Shown piece after piece: positions 1 to 6,625 of a DNA stretch of 17,161 nt. The notes beneath the pieces were generated by a model that worked only from the letters and a program-made list of their open reading frames with translations, did not search any database and was not told where the DNA came from. The position numbers and the translations under genes are program-made. Position 1 is the stretch's first letter; the number at the start of each line of letters is the position of its first letter. Where the stretch lies: the NCBI GenBank assembly GCA_008016945.1, contig SSGN01000200.1, positions 1-17,161 of the forward strand, given 5' to 3'. This stretch comes from Flavobacteriales bacterium. GTDB lineage: Bacteria; Bacteroidota; Bacteroidia; Flavobacteriales; PHOS-HE28.

Positions 1-66
1 GGATACGGGATCGAAGTATCCGATCTGAGGAGCAACAAAGTATGGGCGAATGAGAGCAAGCGATGA
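1..66 (+). CDS. Possible C-terminal end of an unidentified gene (partial)
   Basis: Frame 1 is open from the left edge to a TGA at 64-66 and would encode 21 residues ending in NESKR. I do not recognise the peptide. Its codons (GTA, AGG, AAT, CGA) are less GC-biased in the third position than those of the genes downstream, so it may be non-coding sequence that happens to be open. Twenty-one codons are too few to decide. The upstream sequence is needed to tell. Confidence 0.2.
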   Translation, partial: GYGIEVSDLRSNKVWANESKR

Positions 67-265
67 CCGCTGTGCTTCTTTCTCATGAACGCCGCCGGAA
101 CGAGGTTCTTCGAGGTACCCAAGAGGCTGTCGGGCTTCGCGTTGGTCCTTCGCACCGACGTTCCACCGTCGGAAACCGCGCTGATCACGGCTATGCCGGT
201 GCTAGTCGGAGGGCGCGCGTGCTGGGCCGTTCAGCCCGTGACTCCCTAACTTCGCGGCGACGATC
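67..265. other. Non-coding leader region upstream of def, with a small hairpin
   Basis: No convincing gene lies here; the one open frame (63-269, plus) has an arginine- and serine-rich composition and no recognisable domain. A perfect 6-bp stem with a 6-base loop (CCGACG/CGTCGG) sits at 155-172 without a following T run, so it is not a standard intrinsic terminator. A TAACTTCG sequence at 247-254, 11 bases before the def ATG, resembles the Bacteroidota -7 element TAnnTTTG with one change. It may carry the operon promoter, but no good -33 element is visible. Confidence 0.35.
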
Positions 266-859
266 ATGATCCTCCCCATTCGCGCATACGGTGATCCGGT
301 CCTCAAGAAGGAGACCAAGGACATCGAACCCGGCCACGCCGGCCTTAAAGAATTGATCGCTGACATGTACGAGACCATGTACGCCGCCAATGGTGTTGGC
401 CTTGCGGCGCCACAGGTGGGCTTGGGCATCCGGCTGTTCGTGGTGGATACCCACGCTGGCGCCGATAGCGACGACCCCGATGCCGAGAAGGCACCCGAGG
501 ACGCCGATGCGGAACCCCGCCTGAAGAAGGCTTTCATCAATCCTTACATCGTGGAAGAGGAAGGTGATGAGTGGGGCTTCGAGGAGGGCTGCCTCAGCAT
601 CCCCAACATCCGCGAGGAGGTGAAACGCCAACCGAAATTGGTGCTCCAGTACATGGATGAGGAGTTCCGTGAGCACGAGGAGGAGTTCGAGGGGTTCGCC
701 GCACGTGTGATCCAGCATGAACACGATCACCTGGATGGCGTGCTCTTCATCGACCACCTCTCCGCCTTGCGGAAGCGGATGCTCCAGGGCAAACTGCGCG
801 ATATCTCCCAAGGTCGTACCGATGCCAAGTACAAAATGCGGTTCCACACCGGGAAATGA
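266..859 (+). CDS. def: Peptide deformylase
   Basis: This 197-residue enzyme removes the N-terminal formyl group from nascent proteins in the cytoplasm. All three family motifs are present: GVGLAAPQ at residues 43-50, EGCLSIP at 107-113 with metal ligand Cys109, and HEHDH at 151-155 with ligands His151 and His155 and catalytic Glu152. Compared with the enterobacterial enzyme there is an extra acidic, alanine-rich stretch at about residues 64-86, between motifs 1 and 2. Insertions at this place are familiar in Bacteroidota deformylases, although this one is strongly acidic. The ATG at 266 gives the usual N-terminus (ILPIRAYGDPVL). The stop overlaps the start of the next gene as ATGA, so this is the first gene of a coupled three-gene operon. 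Confidence 0.96.
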   Translation: MILPIRAYGDPVLKKETKDIEPGHAGLKELIADMYETMYAANGVGLAAPQVGLGIRLFVVDTHAGADSDDPDAEKAPEDADAEPRLKKAFINPYIVEEEGDEWGFEEGCLSIPNIREEVKRQPKLVLQYMDEEFREHEEEFEGFAARVIQHEHDHLDGVLFIDHLSALRKRMLQGKLRDISQGRTDAKYKMRFHTGK

Positions 860-1431
860 TCAACATGATGACGAAGAAGTTCTTGTGGGCCATTCCGGTG
901 GCGTTGCTGCTGCTCGGCTGTGGTGACACGAACAAGCAGGACACTCCTGCCGATGCTCAAGCACGCATCCGGGCCATGGAGGATTCGGTGTTCCAGACCC
1001 TCTCCTTCGACCGCCGCAAAGCGTTGGCCTTGATCGATGTCTACAAGGCCTACGCCACGGCCAATCCGCAGGACACCATGTCGGCCGAGTACCTCTTCCG
1101 CGCCGCCAATGTGGCCAAAAGCCTACATGACGGTGAGCAGAGCATCAAGCTCTATGATCGTATCGCACGCGAGTTCCCCAGTTGGAGGCGGTTGCCCGAT
1201 GTGCTCTACCTCAAGGCCTTCACCATCGATAGCGAACTGGGCAACAAGGGAGATGCGGAAATGGCCTACCGCGCCGTGATCGAAGCCTATCCATCGCATC
1301 CATTCGCCAAGGACGCCTACCAGATGATCCAGAACCTCCAGTATACCGACGAGGAGTTGATCCGGATCTTCCAGGCCCGGCAGGATAGCCTCGATGCCGC
1401 ACAAGCCGCCAATACCCAGCCCGTACCTTGA
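856..1431 (+). CDS. TPR-type outer-membrane/periplasmic lipoprotein
   Basis: The product is 191 residues long. A lipoprotein signal peptide is clear: MTKK, a hydrophobic run, then the lipobox LLGC with the lipidated Cys22. The mature part is helical. Pairs such as SIKLYDRIAREFPSWRR and AEMAYRAVIEAYPSHPFA look like tetratricopeptide repeats of the kind found in BamD- or YbgF-like proteins, so a scaffolding role at the envelope is likely, but no specific function can be given. The start used overlaps the def stop (ATGA at 856-859). ATGs at 865 and 868 are equally possible and would give a shorter signal n-region. The gene ends in a TTGA overlap with the next gene, indicating translational coupling along the operon. 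Confidence 0.85.
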   Translation: MINMMTKKFLWAIPVALLLLGCGDTNKQDTPADAQARIRAMEDSVFQTLSFDRRKALALIDVYKAYATANPQDTMSAEYLFRAANVAKSLHDGEQSIKLYDRIAREFPSWRRLPDVLYLKAFTIDSELGNKGDAEMAYRAVIEAYPSHPFAKDAYQMIQNLQYTDEELIRIFQARQDSLDAAQAANTQPVP

Positions 1432-2033
1432 ACATCGCATTGAACGCCGCTGCTGCAGCGGCCTTGACAGCTGCGGACTACCGCGCCCTCTTCGAACGCA
1501 TCGTGGCCAGTGGTGAGCCCTATGGTCCACCCGGCGGTGGCTATGGTGCGGACTACACCAAGCTGAACTTGGCGCGCACCCGCCGCATCGAGAAGACGCT
1601 CGTGGTCCTGCCCGAAGTGAAGAAGGCCATGGAGCAGGCCGTACCACAGACCTGGTTGGTGATCACCGAGCCCTGGTGTGGTGATAGCGCACAATGCCTG
1701 CCGGTACTGCTGCACCTGGCCCCGCTCGCGCCCGCGATCAACGTGCGGATCGCCCTGCGCGACCAGGATACCGCCCTGATCGACGCCTTCCTGACCAACG
1801 GGGCACGCAGTATCCCTAAACTCGTGGCCTTCGATCCCACCACCGAGCGGGTGCTTTTCACCTGGGGGCCGCGCCCTCAACAGGCACACGACCTGGTGAT
1901 GGCCAACAAGGCCAAGCCCGAGGCGGAGCAACTTTCCAAGGACGACCTGGCCGAGGCCCTGCACCGCTGGTACCACGAGAACGCCGGGGTGGCCATACAA
2001 CAAGAAGTGGCCGAACTGGTGGGTGCCCGTTGA
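1428..2033 (+). CDS. Thioredoxin-fold family protein
   Basis: This 201-residue protein matches the thioredoxin-like family whose members carry a WCGD-x-AQ site (Thioredoxin_9 type) rather than CxxC. Landmarks are YTKLNLARTRR at about 43-53, QTWLVITEPWCGDSAQ at 74-89 with Cys84, the cis-proline region RSIPKLVAF with Pro130, and WGPRP near 145. There is no signal peptide, so it is probably cytoplasmic. A second cysteine, Cys90, lies six residues after Cys84, which is not the usual CxxC spacing. The start is a TTG overlapping the previous stop (TTGA at 1428-1431). No ATG occurs in frame before 1629, and starting there would remove the conserved N-terminal region. Redox or bacillithiol-type roles are guesses; the family has no firm function that I know of. 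Confidence 0.85.
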   Translation: MNIALNAAAAAALTAADYRALFERIVASGEPYGPPGGGYGADYTKLNLARTRRIEKTLVVLPEVKKAMEQAVPQTWLVITEPWCGDSAQCLPVLLHLAPLAPAINVRIALRDQDTALIDAFLTNGARSIPKLVAFDPTTERVLFTWGPRPQQAHDLVMANKAKPEAEQLSKDDLAEALHRWYHENAGVAIQQEVAELVGAR

Positions 2034-2078
2034 CCGAGCAGGCTTGGGTGAAATGGCCTATCCCGAGGCATCTGCGGA

Positions 2079-2288
2079 TCAACCGCGTGCCTTGCGCACC
2101 GCTTCGTGGCCGTAGGGGCAATGCCGACAGCGGTTGCCACAGCAGTAGCCCCGCCGTAACAGGTATTGTTCCGTGAACACCACATAGCCTTCCGGGGTGA
2201 AGTAGAAATCGCCGTGGAGGTACCCGGTATCGTACAACCGCTGACAACGCGGATCGTTCGGGTCCGGAAGGGTATAGGTCGGCGCCAT
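2079..2288 (-). CDS. DUF5522 small cysteine-rich protein
   Basis: This 69-residue protein fits the DUF5522 family, recognised by the sequence VFTEQYLLRRGYCCGNRCRH and the following CPYG. The cysteines Cys49, Cys50, Cys54 and Cys57 form a CCxxxCxxC cluster suited to binding zinc or an iron-sulfur cluster, but that is inference; the family function is unknown. The N-terminal part has a YLHGDFYFTPEGYVVFT strand-like segment. The gene is convergent with the thioredoxin-fold gene, with 45 bases between the stops, and divergent from the glucosaminidase gene. The ATG at 2286-2288 is preceded by a degenerate promoter-like site. There is no signal peptide, so it is probably cytoplasmic. Confidence 0.85.
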   Translation of the reverse strand: MAPTYTLPDPNDPRCQRLYDTGYLHGDFYFTPEGYVVFTEQYLLRRGYCCGNRCRHCPYGHEAVRKARG

Positions 2289-2294
2289 CGGGCG

Positions 2295-2325
2295 CTAAGG
2301 TGGCCATCCGGTGCGTTATTTCCAC
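2295..2325 (-). promoter_or_regulatory. Weak promoter-like site before the DUF5522 gene
   Basis: Read on the minus strand, GTGGAA (2320-2325) is followed after 17 bases by CACCTTAG (2295-2302), which ends six bases before the ATG. Both parts are degenerate versions of the GGGAA-N18/19-YAYCTTTG arrangement seen upstream of three other minus-strand genes here. It is the weakest of the four. Confidence 0.3.
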
Positions 2326-2343
2326 AATGGGCGGTGCGTTATT
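2310..2343. repeat. Pair of 11-bp direct repeats in a divergent intergenic region
   Basis: GGTGCGTTATT occurs at 2310-2320 and again at 2333-2343, spaced 23 bp start to start (about two helical turns). It lies between the divergent DUF5522 and glucosaminidase genes and overlaps the putative -33 region of the former. Such spacing suits a regulator binding on one face of the DNA, but chance or a small local duplication is also possible. Confidence 0.35.
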
Positions 2344-2431
2344 GGTGCTTGGCGTTGGTCACGGCCGGTCGCGCGTGCCGGTAGCTTCGTACCATCCCGT
2401 GGTCCGCTTACCAGGCCCGTGGGTAAGTCGC

Positions 2432-3421
2432 ATGCTTCAGAGGATCATTCTCCCGCTCGGCGTGGTGTTCGCCACGGCCCTTTCCGCGCAGGGCCAGCCA
2501 CCGGGCCAACGCTTCACGGCCGAGGAATACATCAGCGAGTGGAAGGAAGTGGCCACCCGAAAGATGAAGGAACATGGCATCCCCGCCAGCATCACCCTGG
2601 CCCAGGGGCTGTTGGAGAGCGGTAACGGCAACAGCGAACTGGCGCGGAAGAGCAACAACCACTTCGGCATCAAGTGCACCCCCGACTGGACCGGTGGGCG
2701 TACCTACCACGATGACGACAAGAAGGATGATTGCTTCCGGGTGTACAAGGATGCGGCACAGAGCTACGAGGACCACGCCAAGTTCCTGCAACGGCCGCGG
2801 TATGCCGCCTTGTTCGAGCTGAAGCCAACGGACTATGAGGGGTGGGCCAAAGGCCTGAAGAAGGCGGGCTACGCCACGGACCCCAACTATCCCTCCAAGT
2901 TGATCGGCCTGATCGAACGGTATGAGCTGCACAAGCTCGACAAAGGGATCGATGTGACCTACAAGCCCAGGACAGGACCCGCCAACGCGAGCAAGCCGAG
3001 CACGACCAAACCCGCGGCCAACAAGCCTACACGGAACCGCCGCTCCGACGATGTGGTGGAATACCACATGGGACGTACGGTGGACAGTTTCGAAGGACGG
3101 ATCAAGTACGTGACCACCAAAGAGGGCGACGACTTCCGCAAGCTCGCCACCGAGCTGGAGATGACCCACGGTATGCTGGCGCGGTGGAACGACATGGATA
3201 AGAACGCGAAGCTTGCTCCAGGCCAGCGGATCTACATCCAGCCGAAGCGCAACGCCTCGAAGAGTTCCAGTACGCACGTGGCCGAAGGTGGCGAGACCTT
3301 GTGGGAGGTGAGCCAGCGCTACGGGGTGAAGTTGAGCCGACTGGCCAAGTACAATGGCCTTGCGGAGGAGGCGCGGCTCGAAGCGGGCCAAAGGATCCTG
3401 CTGCGGAAATCCAAGCGGTAG
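2432..3421 (+). CDS. Secreted N-acetylglucosaminidase (GH73/FlgJ-like) with two LysM domains
   Basis: The 329-residue product is a predicted peptidoglycan hydrolase. An N-terminal signal peptide (MLQRIILPLGVVFATALSAQ, cleavage near residue 19-21) is followed by a glucosaminidase domain at about 28-170. Its LLESGNGNSELA segment supplies catalytic Glu62, and NNHFGIK follows at 75-81. A Lys/Pro/Thr-rich linker (about 178-205) leads to two LysM peptidoglycan-binding domains at about 226-271 and 281-326, each ending in a PGQRI or AGQRI motif. This domain order is common in Bacteroidota, where such enzymes act in the periplasm on wall remodelling or cell separation. The frame is open upstream to a CTG/ATG-type start near 2300, but only the ATG at 2432 gives a signal peptide at the N-terminus. 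Confidence 0.93.
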   Translation: MLQRIILPLGVVFATALSAQGQPPGQRFTAEEYISEWKEVATRKMKEHGIPASITLAQGLLESGNGNSELARKSNNHFGIKCTPDWTGGRTYHDDDKKDDCFRVYKDAAQSYEDHAKFLQRPRYAALFELKPTDYEGWAKGLKKAGYATDPNYPSKLIGLIERYELHKLDKGIDVTYKPRTGPANASKPSTTKPAANKPTRNRRSDDVVEYHMGRTVDSFEGRIKYVTTKEGDDFRKLATELEMTHGMLARWNDMDKNAKLAPGQRIYIQPKRNASKSSSTHVAEGGETLWEVSQRYGVKLSRLAKYNGLAEEARLEAGQRILLRKSKR

Positions 3422-3444
3422 ACTTCTCGAACTTCAAGCGGTAG
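3412..3444 (+). repeat. 10-bp direct repeat spanning the glucosaminidase stop codon
   Basis: CAAGCGGTAG is found at 3412-3421, where it encodes the last residues and the TAG stop, and again at 3435-3444, 23 bp later. The flanks are similar too (AATCCAAGCGG and ACTTCAAGCGG). It looks like a small partial duplication of the gene end; no function is evident. Confidence 0.4.
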
Positions 3445-3631
3445 GCGGCGCCGTTGATGGCCCGCTGTGCACAGGCCATTCGAAGGTCCCTTACGGTCCG
3501 GTATTCGACTCAAGAAGGTGGCCGGTGTGGCTCCCCTACTTGGCCCTGTGTCGTGCCCGGGAACGCCGGGGGGCGGCTGTTGCCTACCGCAGAGGCCGTG
3601 CCGTGGGTATGGTCATCGTAGTGTGGATCGA
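3422..3631. other. Non-coding stretch after the glucosaminidase gene, with a weak hairpin
   Basis: No gene is recognisable in any frame; the short open frames have arginine/proline-rich translations without domains. The only structure I can support is a 6-bp stem, ATGGCC/GGCCAT, at 3457-3479 with an 11-base loop that includes the palindrome TGTGCACA. It lacks a T run, so a terminator role for the plus-strand gene is only possible. A run of six G lies near 3565-3575. Confidence 0.4.
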
Positions 3632-3832
3632 ATATCATTTGGACATCCAATACCAGCCGATCTGCTTGCTCTTTTTCCCCATGCCTTCTCCGAGAGACCT
3701 ATTCCGAAGGCCCGGCCCTCGGTAGCTTCGCTCCCTACGGTCTACGCCTTCGACGTTGTAACGGGCCTCTCGTATCGGCCTGTGAAAGATCGGCCGCACA
3801 TCTTCGGTCGCTATTGAATGTCCAAATGGTAT
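3632..3832. repeat. 201-bp element bounded by 22-bp inverted repeats (MITE-like or structured RNA)
   Basis: The left end (3632-3653) and the reverse complement of the right end (3811-3832) match at 19 of 22 positions around the core CATTTGGACAT. Inside are shorter inverted matches that could extend the fold: GCCGATCT near the left arm pairs with AGATCGGC near the right arm, CGAGAG pairs with CTCTCG, and the core has GGCCCG facing CGGGCC. No transposase or convincing protein is encoded. A minus-strand frame of 79 residues ends in GKKSKQIGWYWMSK inside the left arm, which I do not recognise. The element sits between converging genes, a common place for non-autonomous repeats. Whether it is a mobile repeat, a structured RNA or a bidirectional terminator cannot be told from one copy. 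Confidence 0.55.
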
Positions 3833-3849
3833 GACCCGGCAACGGGTCA
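3832..3849 (-). terminator. Hairpin overlapping the stop of the DUF3352/propeller gene
   Basis: TGACCCG and CGGGTCA form a perfect 7-bp stem around a 4-base loop (TTGC on the minus strand, GCAA on the plus strand). On the minus strand the first three stem bases are the TGA stop codon itself. The sequence after it (TACCATTT) is only weakly T-rich, so an intrinsic terminator is plausible but not proven. It abuts the right inverted repeat of the neighbouring element, and on the plus strand the loop is a GNRA tetraloop. Confidence 0.4.
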
Positions 3850-6501
3850 GCGTACCACCCTGGTGGAAGGCCATGCGTTATACGCCACCACCTGTCCATC
3901 GGCGGTCAGGGTCACCAGTTCCAGTACGCCGTCGAGGTCGAGGTCGGCGATATTGAACAATGTGGTGCCGGGCAAGGGGAAGCCTTCCAGCTCACGACCA
4001 CTGTCATCCAACAAGGTGACCTGCCCGCGTTGGGGGAAGAGCACGCCGTAGTACTTCCCGGTCGCCGACCCATAGCGATGCACCTGCGGGCCGAGTGCCG
4101 CCCCGAACGACCTGGAGAGCACCTGCTGCGACCCATGGGTCACGATCAGGCTATCCGCACGGATGCGCATGATGTCGAAGTTGCCGTCATCGCCCAGATC
4201 GCCCAAGGTGTTGTTCCCGGCCGAACAGAGGGCTTTGGGGGCACCGTTCAATGTGGCGTCGTACAATGTGCCGGTGGTGTCGGCCCAAAGGATCCGCGAG
4301 GTGTTCAGTTCCAGGCCGGGCAACACCTGCAACACCCGCGCACCGCTGCCCAGCTCCAGTTGGGTGTGCTCGCGTTCGTTGCCACGGCGGTCCAGCAGCT
4401 TCACGCGTCCCCGGCCGTCCACGAGCAAGAGGTGGTCCTTGTTCTTGATCCGCAGGTGCCGTACCGCATTCGTGGTCGGGTCGCCCAGCTGTGGTGCTTC
4501 CCATCCGGTGGTGCTCGCGCCATCCATGCCGTAGTTCACCACGCGACCATCGGCCAGGCCGATCACGATCCGGTATTCTTTGTTCTTCTCGTAGTCGAAC
4601 ACCGCCAGTGGTGCGGTCGCCTGCTGCGGCAACTTGATCGGGAAGCCGCCCACGTCCTTGCCGTTGCGGTCGATCAGGTGGATGTGGCCCGCCGTGTTCA
4701 GGAGCAATTGCAGCTTGCCGTTCTTGAAGCGGTCCACCTGATGCACCTCGCCCATGATCGGCCCATCGAGCGGGTATTTCCACAGCACCTTGCCCGAACT
4801 GCTCAGCAGATGTATGGTGTGTTCCGCGTCCTGCACCAGCACTTCGCGTGTATTGTTGGTGTGGTTGAGCAGGATGTCCGGAACCCGGTTGACGCCCGGT
4901 GGTACAGGCGTGCTCCAATGGATGCCGGAGCTGTGCCGTTCGGCGGGCGCATGTTCCAGTCCGATGGTGAGGTGCGTGCGGCCATGTTGTCCGGGGCTCA
5001 ACTGCACGGCGAGGCCGCCCATCCGTTGCCAGATGGCTTGCTGGGTGTTGAACGTGGCGGCGATTTCGGGTTTCAGCCCGCCGCCCAAGCGTGGCCCGTA
5101 CCGGGCGATATCCCATCGCAGGGTGCGCCCGGCGGTGCTGGCGATGCGCTCGGTCCAGGCGTTGGTGCGGGCGTCCTCTGCCAGGGTCCGCCCATCATTC
5201 CATGCATCGATCGCGGTGTGCAGCACCTCCGGTGTCGGCGCGAGAACGATCACATCCCCTAAGATGCTCCACCAGGGTCGATCGAATGCGGCGTAGGCTG
5301 GTCCCAACAGGCGTTCATAGGCGTGCGATACCGGCAGCTGTGTGAGCCGCGTGCCGCGATGGTGTAGCGTGTCGCAATGCACGCCATCGGGGCATAACGC
5401 ATTGATCTCCTTGGCCGCTCCTTCGGGGTCGCTGGTCTGGAATAGCGCCCATGTTCGGGCACCATGGCTGGCGGTGTCGGCGCTCTGTGCGATACCGATG
5501 CACCCATCCACCCAGTTGAACAGGTTCGGGCCCCAAGAGGTGATGATGCTGTCGGACCCGACGCCAAGGTCGCGCAGGAAGCGCTCGCCATCGTGTATCT
5601 GGCGAACATCCCATGCGGCCACCTCCAGCGGTAGGTGGCGCCCGATATCGTTGCGGCCGGTGCCTTGGTGCGCGAGGGTGGTGAGCGTGGCGTGGGTCGT
5701 GTCCGGAAGGATCAGCCCGCTCAACAGTAGTGCATCCGGCCGGGCGCGAAGGTCCAGCGCCACCCAGCCGGTGGGGCTTTCGTGCGCATCCAGTTCCGCC
5801 GGTCTCCACCAGGTGTGGAGCATGGCCTTCGCGCGCTCCAGATGCACCAGCACGTGCGCATCGGCGCCGCTGCCCAAGGTGTTCATGGCTTCGCGCAGCA
5901 ACGGCTCCTGGGTGATGGTATGCCCGTTCTTCAGCTGTAGCAGGGCTTCATCCATCATTGCCGGTGAGGTCGCCACCAGACAGATGCCTTGCTGAACGCA
6001 TACGGAGAGCGCGGGTAACGACGTGTCCGGGCGGCATTGCACGGTACCGCCATCCTTTAGGGTGTTCCACGCCGCTTCGTCCACCTTCAGCAGCTCGGCC
6101 AAGGTTCGCATGGGTACGCCACTTCCGACCTTGGGTACGCAGGTGATCAACAGGTCCACCTGTTCGCTTCCGGTGCGCATCACCGCCACCAGCAGCGGAA
6201 TGCCTTGAAGGGATCCACGAAAGGCGGCGTCGTTCTCGGTCCGTGCCACGGCCTGTGCCATCAGATGGCCCACCGCAGCCACCGCCGGGATCTGCTCAAT
6301 GCTGCTCCAATGCTGAGAGGTGTGTGTGAAGCGGTCCCAAGTGGCCAGGGCATCGGGGATCTCCACGATCAGTGCCGAACGGTGCGGTATGGCGGTCCAA
6401 GGATCGGATGCGGGGCTGGTGGTACGGGACCAGCGGAGGAGCGTCCAGACGGCCGCCGCGCCGATCGCGAGCAGTAAGAGGATGACGAGAAGACGGCGCA
6501 T
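3847..6501 (-). CDS. DUF3352-like membrane-anchored protein with C-terminal beta-propeller
   Basis: This 884-residue protein has an N-terminal hydrophobic helix (residues 3-23, MRRLLVILLLL) with positive charge on the inner side, fitting a signal anchor with the rest in the periplasm. Residues from about 30 to 520 resemble the DUF3352-type region found in Bacteroidota. From about 530 to 884 there are repeated blade-like segments that look like a PQQ/WD-type propeller: LLSSSGKVLWKYPLDG, IHLIDRNGKDVGGFPI, RVKLLDRRGNE and VTLLDDSGRELEGFPL. The function is unknown; propellers of this kind usually bind partner proteins. An upstream in-frame start at 6561 would add 20 residues before the hydrophobic helix; the ATG at 6499-6501 is preferred because a TACCTTTG promoter element lies six bases upstream of it. 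Confidence 0.8.
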   Translation of the reverse strand: MRRLLVILLLLAIGAAAVWTLLRWSRTTSPASDPWTAIPHRSALIVEIPDALATWDRFTHTSQHWSSIEQIPAVAAVGHLMAQAVARTENDAAFRGSLQGIPLLVAVMRTGSEQVDLLITCVPKVGSGVPMRTLAELLKVDEAAWNTLKDGGTVQCRPDTSLPALSVCVQQGICLVATSPAMMDEALLQLKNGHTITQEPLLREAMNTLGSGADAHVLVHLERAKAMLHTWWRPAELDAHESPTGWVALDLRARPDALLLSGLILPDTTHATLTTLAHQGTGRNDIGRHLPLEVAAWDVRQIHDGERFLRDLGVGSDSIITSWGPNLFNWVDGCIGIAQSADTASHGARTWALFQTSDPEGAAKEINALCPDGVHCDTLHHRGTRLTQLPVSHAYERLLGPAYAAFDRPWWSILGDVIVLAPTPEVLHTAIDAWNDGRTLAEDARTNAWTERIASTAGRTLRWDIARYGPRLGGGLKPEIAATFNTQQAIWQRMGGLAVQLSPGQHGRTHLTIGLEHAPAERHSSGIHWSTPVPPGVNRVPDILLNHTNNTREVLVQDAEHTIHLLSSSGKVLWKYPLDGPIMGEVHQVDRFKNGKLQLLLNTAGHIHLIDRNGKDVGGFPIKLPQQATAPLAVFDYEKNKEYRIVIGLADGRVVNYGMDGASTTGWEAPQLGDPTTNAVRHLRIKNKDHLLLVDGRGRVKLLDRRGNEREHTQLELGSGARVLQVLPGLELNTSRILWADTTGTLYDATLNGAPKALCSAGNNTLGDLGDDGNFDIMRIRADSLIVTHGSQQVLSRSFGAALGPQVHRYGSATGKYYGVLFPQRGQVTLLDDSGRELEGFPLPGTTLFNIADLDLDGVLELVTLTADGQVVAYNAWPSTRVVR

Positions 6502-6507
6502 CGCGTC

Positions 6508-6539
6508 CAAAGGTACCGGGGCACATAGGCCGCTTCCCC
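6508..6539 (-). promoter_or_regulatory. Promoter of the DUF3352/propeller gene (GGGGAA-N18-TACCTTTG)
   Basis: On the minus strand TACCTTTG (6508-6515) is a perfect match to the Bacteroidota -7 consensus TAnnTTTG. It ends six bases before the ATG, so transcription would begin almost at the start codon. Eighteen bases upstream is GGGGAA (6534-6539) instead of the usual TTTG. The site lies in the 124-base gap after rnhB, so the gene probably has its own promoter. Confidence 0.55.
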
Positions 6540-6625
6540 ACGCTGGACGGGGCGTTTGCACAGAAGGGTGTTGATGTGGGAGCGGATCGGCGATCGCAAT
6601 ACGGTACGTCCGGTGTTCGCGGCGC

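Noticed and set aside
63..269. 68-residue open frame upstream of def
   Set aside because: Arg/Ser-rich, no domain, overlaps the def start; no support.
2300..2431. 44-residue N-terminal extension of the glucosaminidase
   Set aside because: It would bury the signal peptide; the ATG at 2432 gives a normal secreted protein.
3354..3874. Short open frames across 3422-3846, including a 79-residue minus-strand frame
   Set aside because: No domain or codon pattern like the neighbours; the frame merely runs through the inverted-repeat element.
4030..5262. 410-residue open frame antisense to the DUF3352/propeller gene
   Set aside because: It is rich in Gln, His and Val with no domain and lies fully opposite a gene with clear protein features; it is a by-product of GC-rich codon use.
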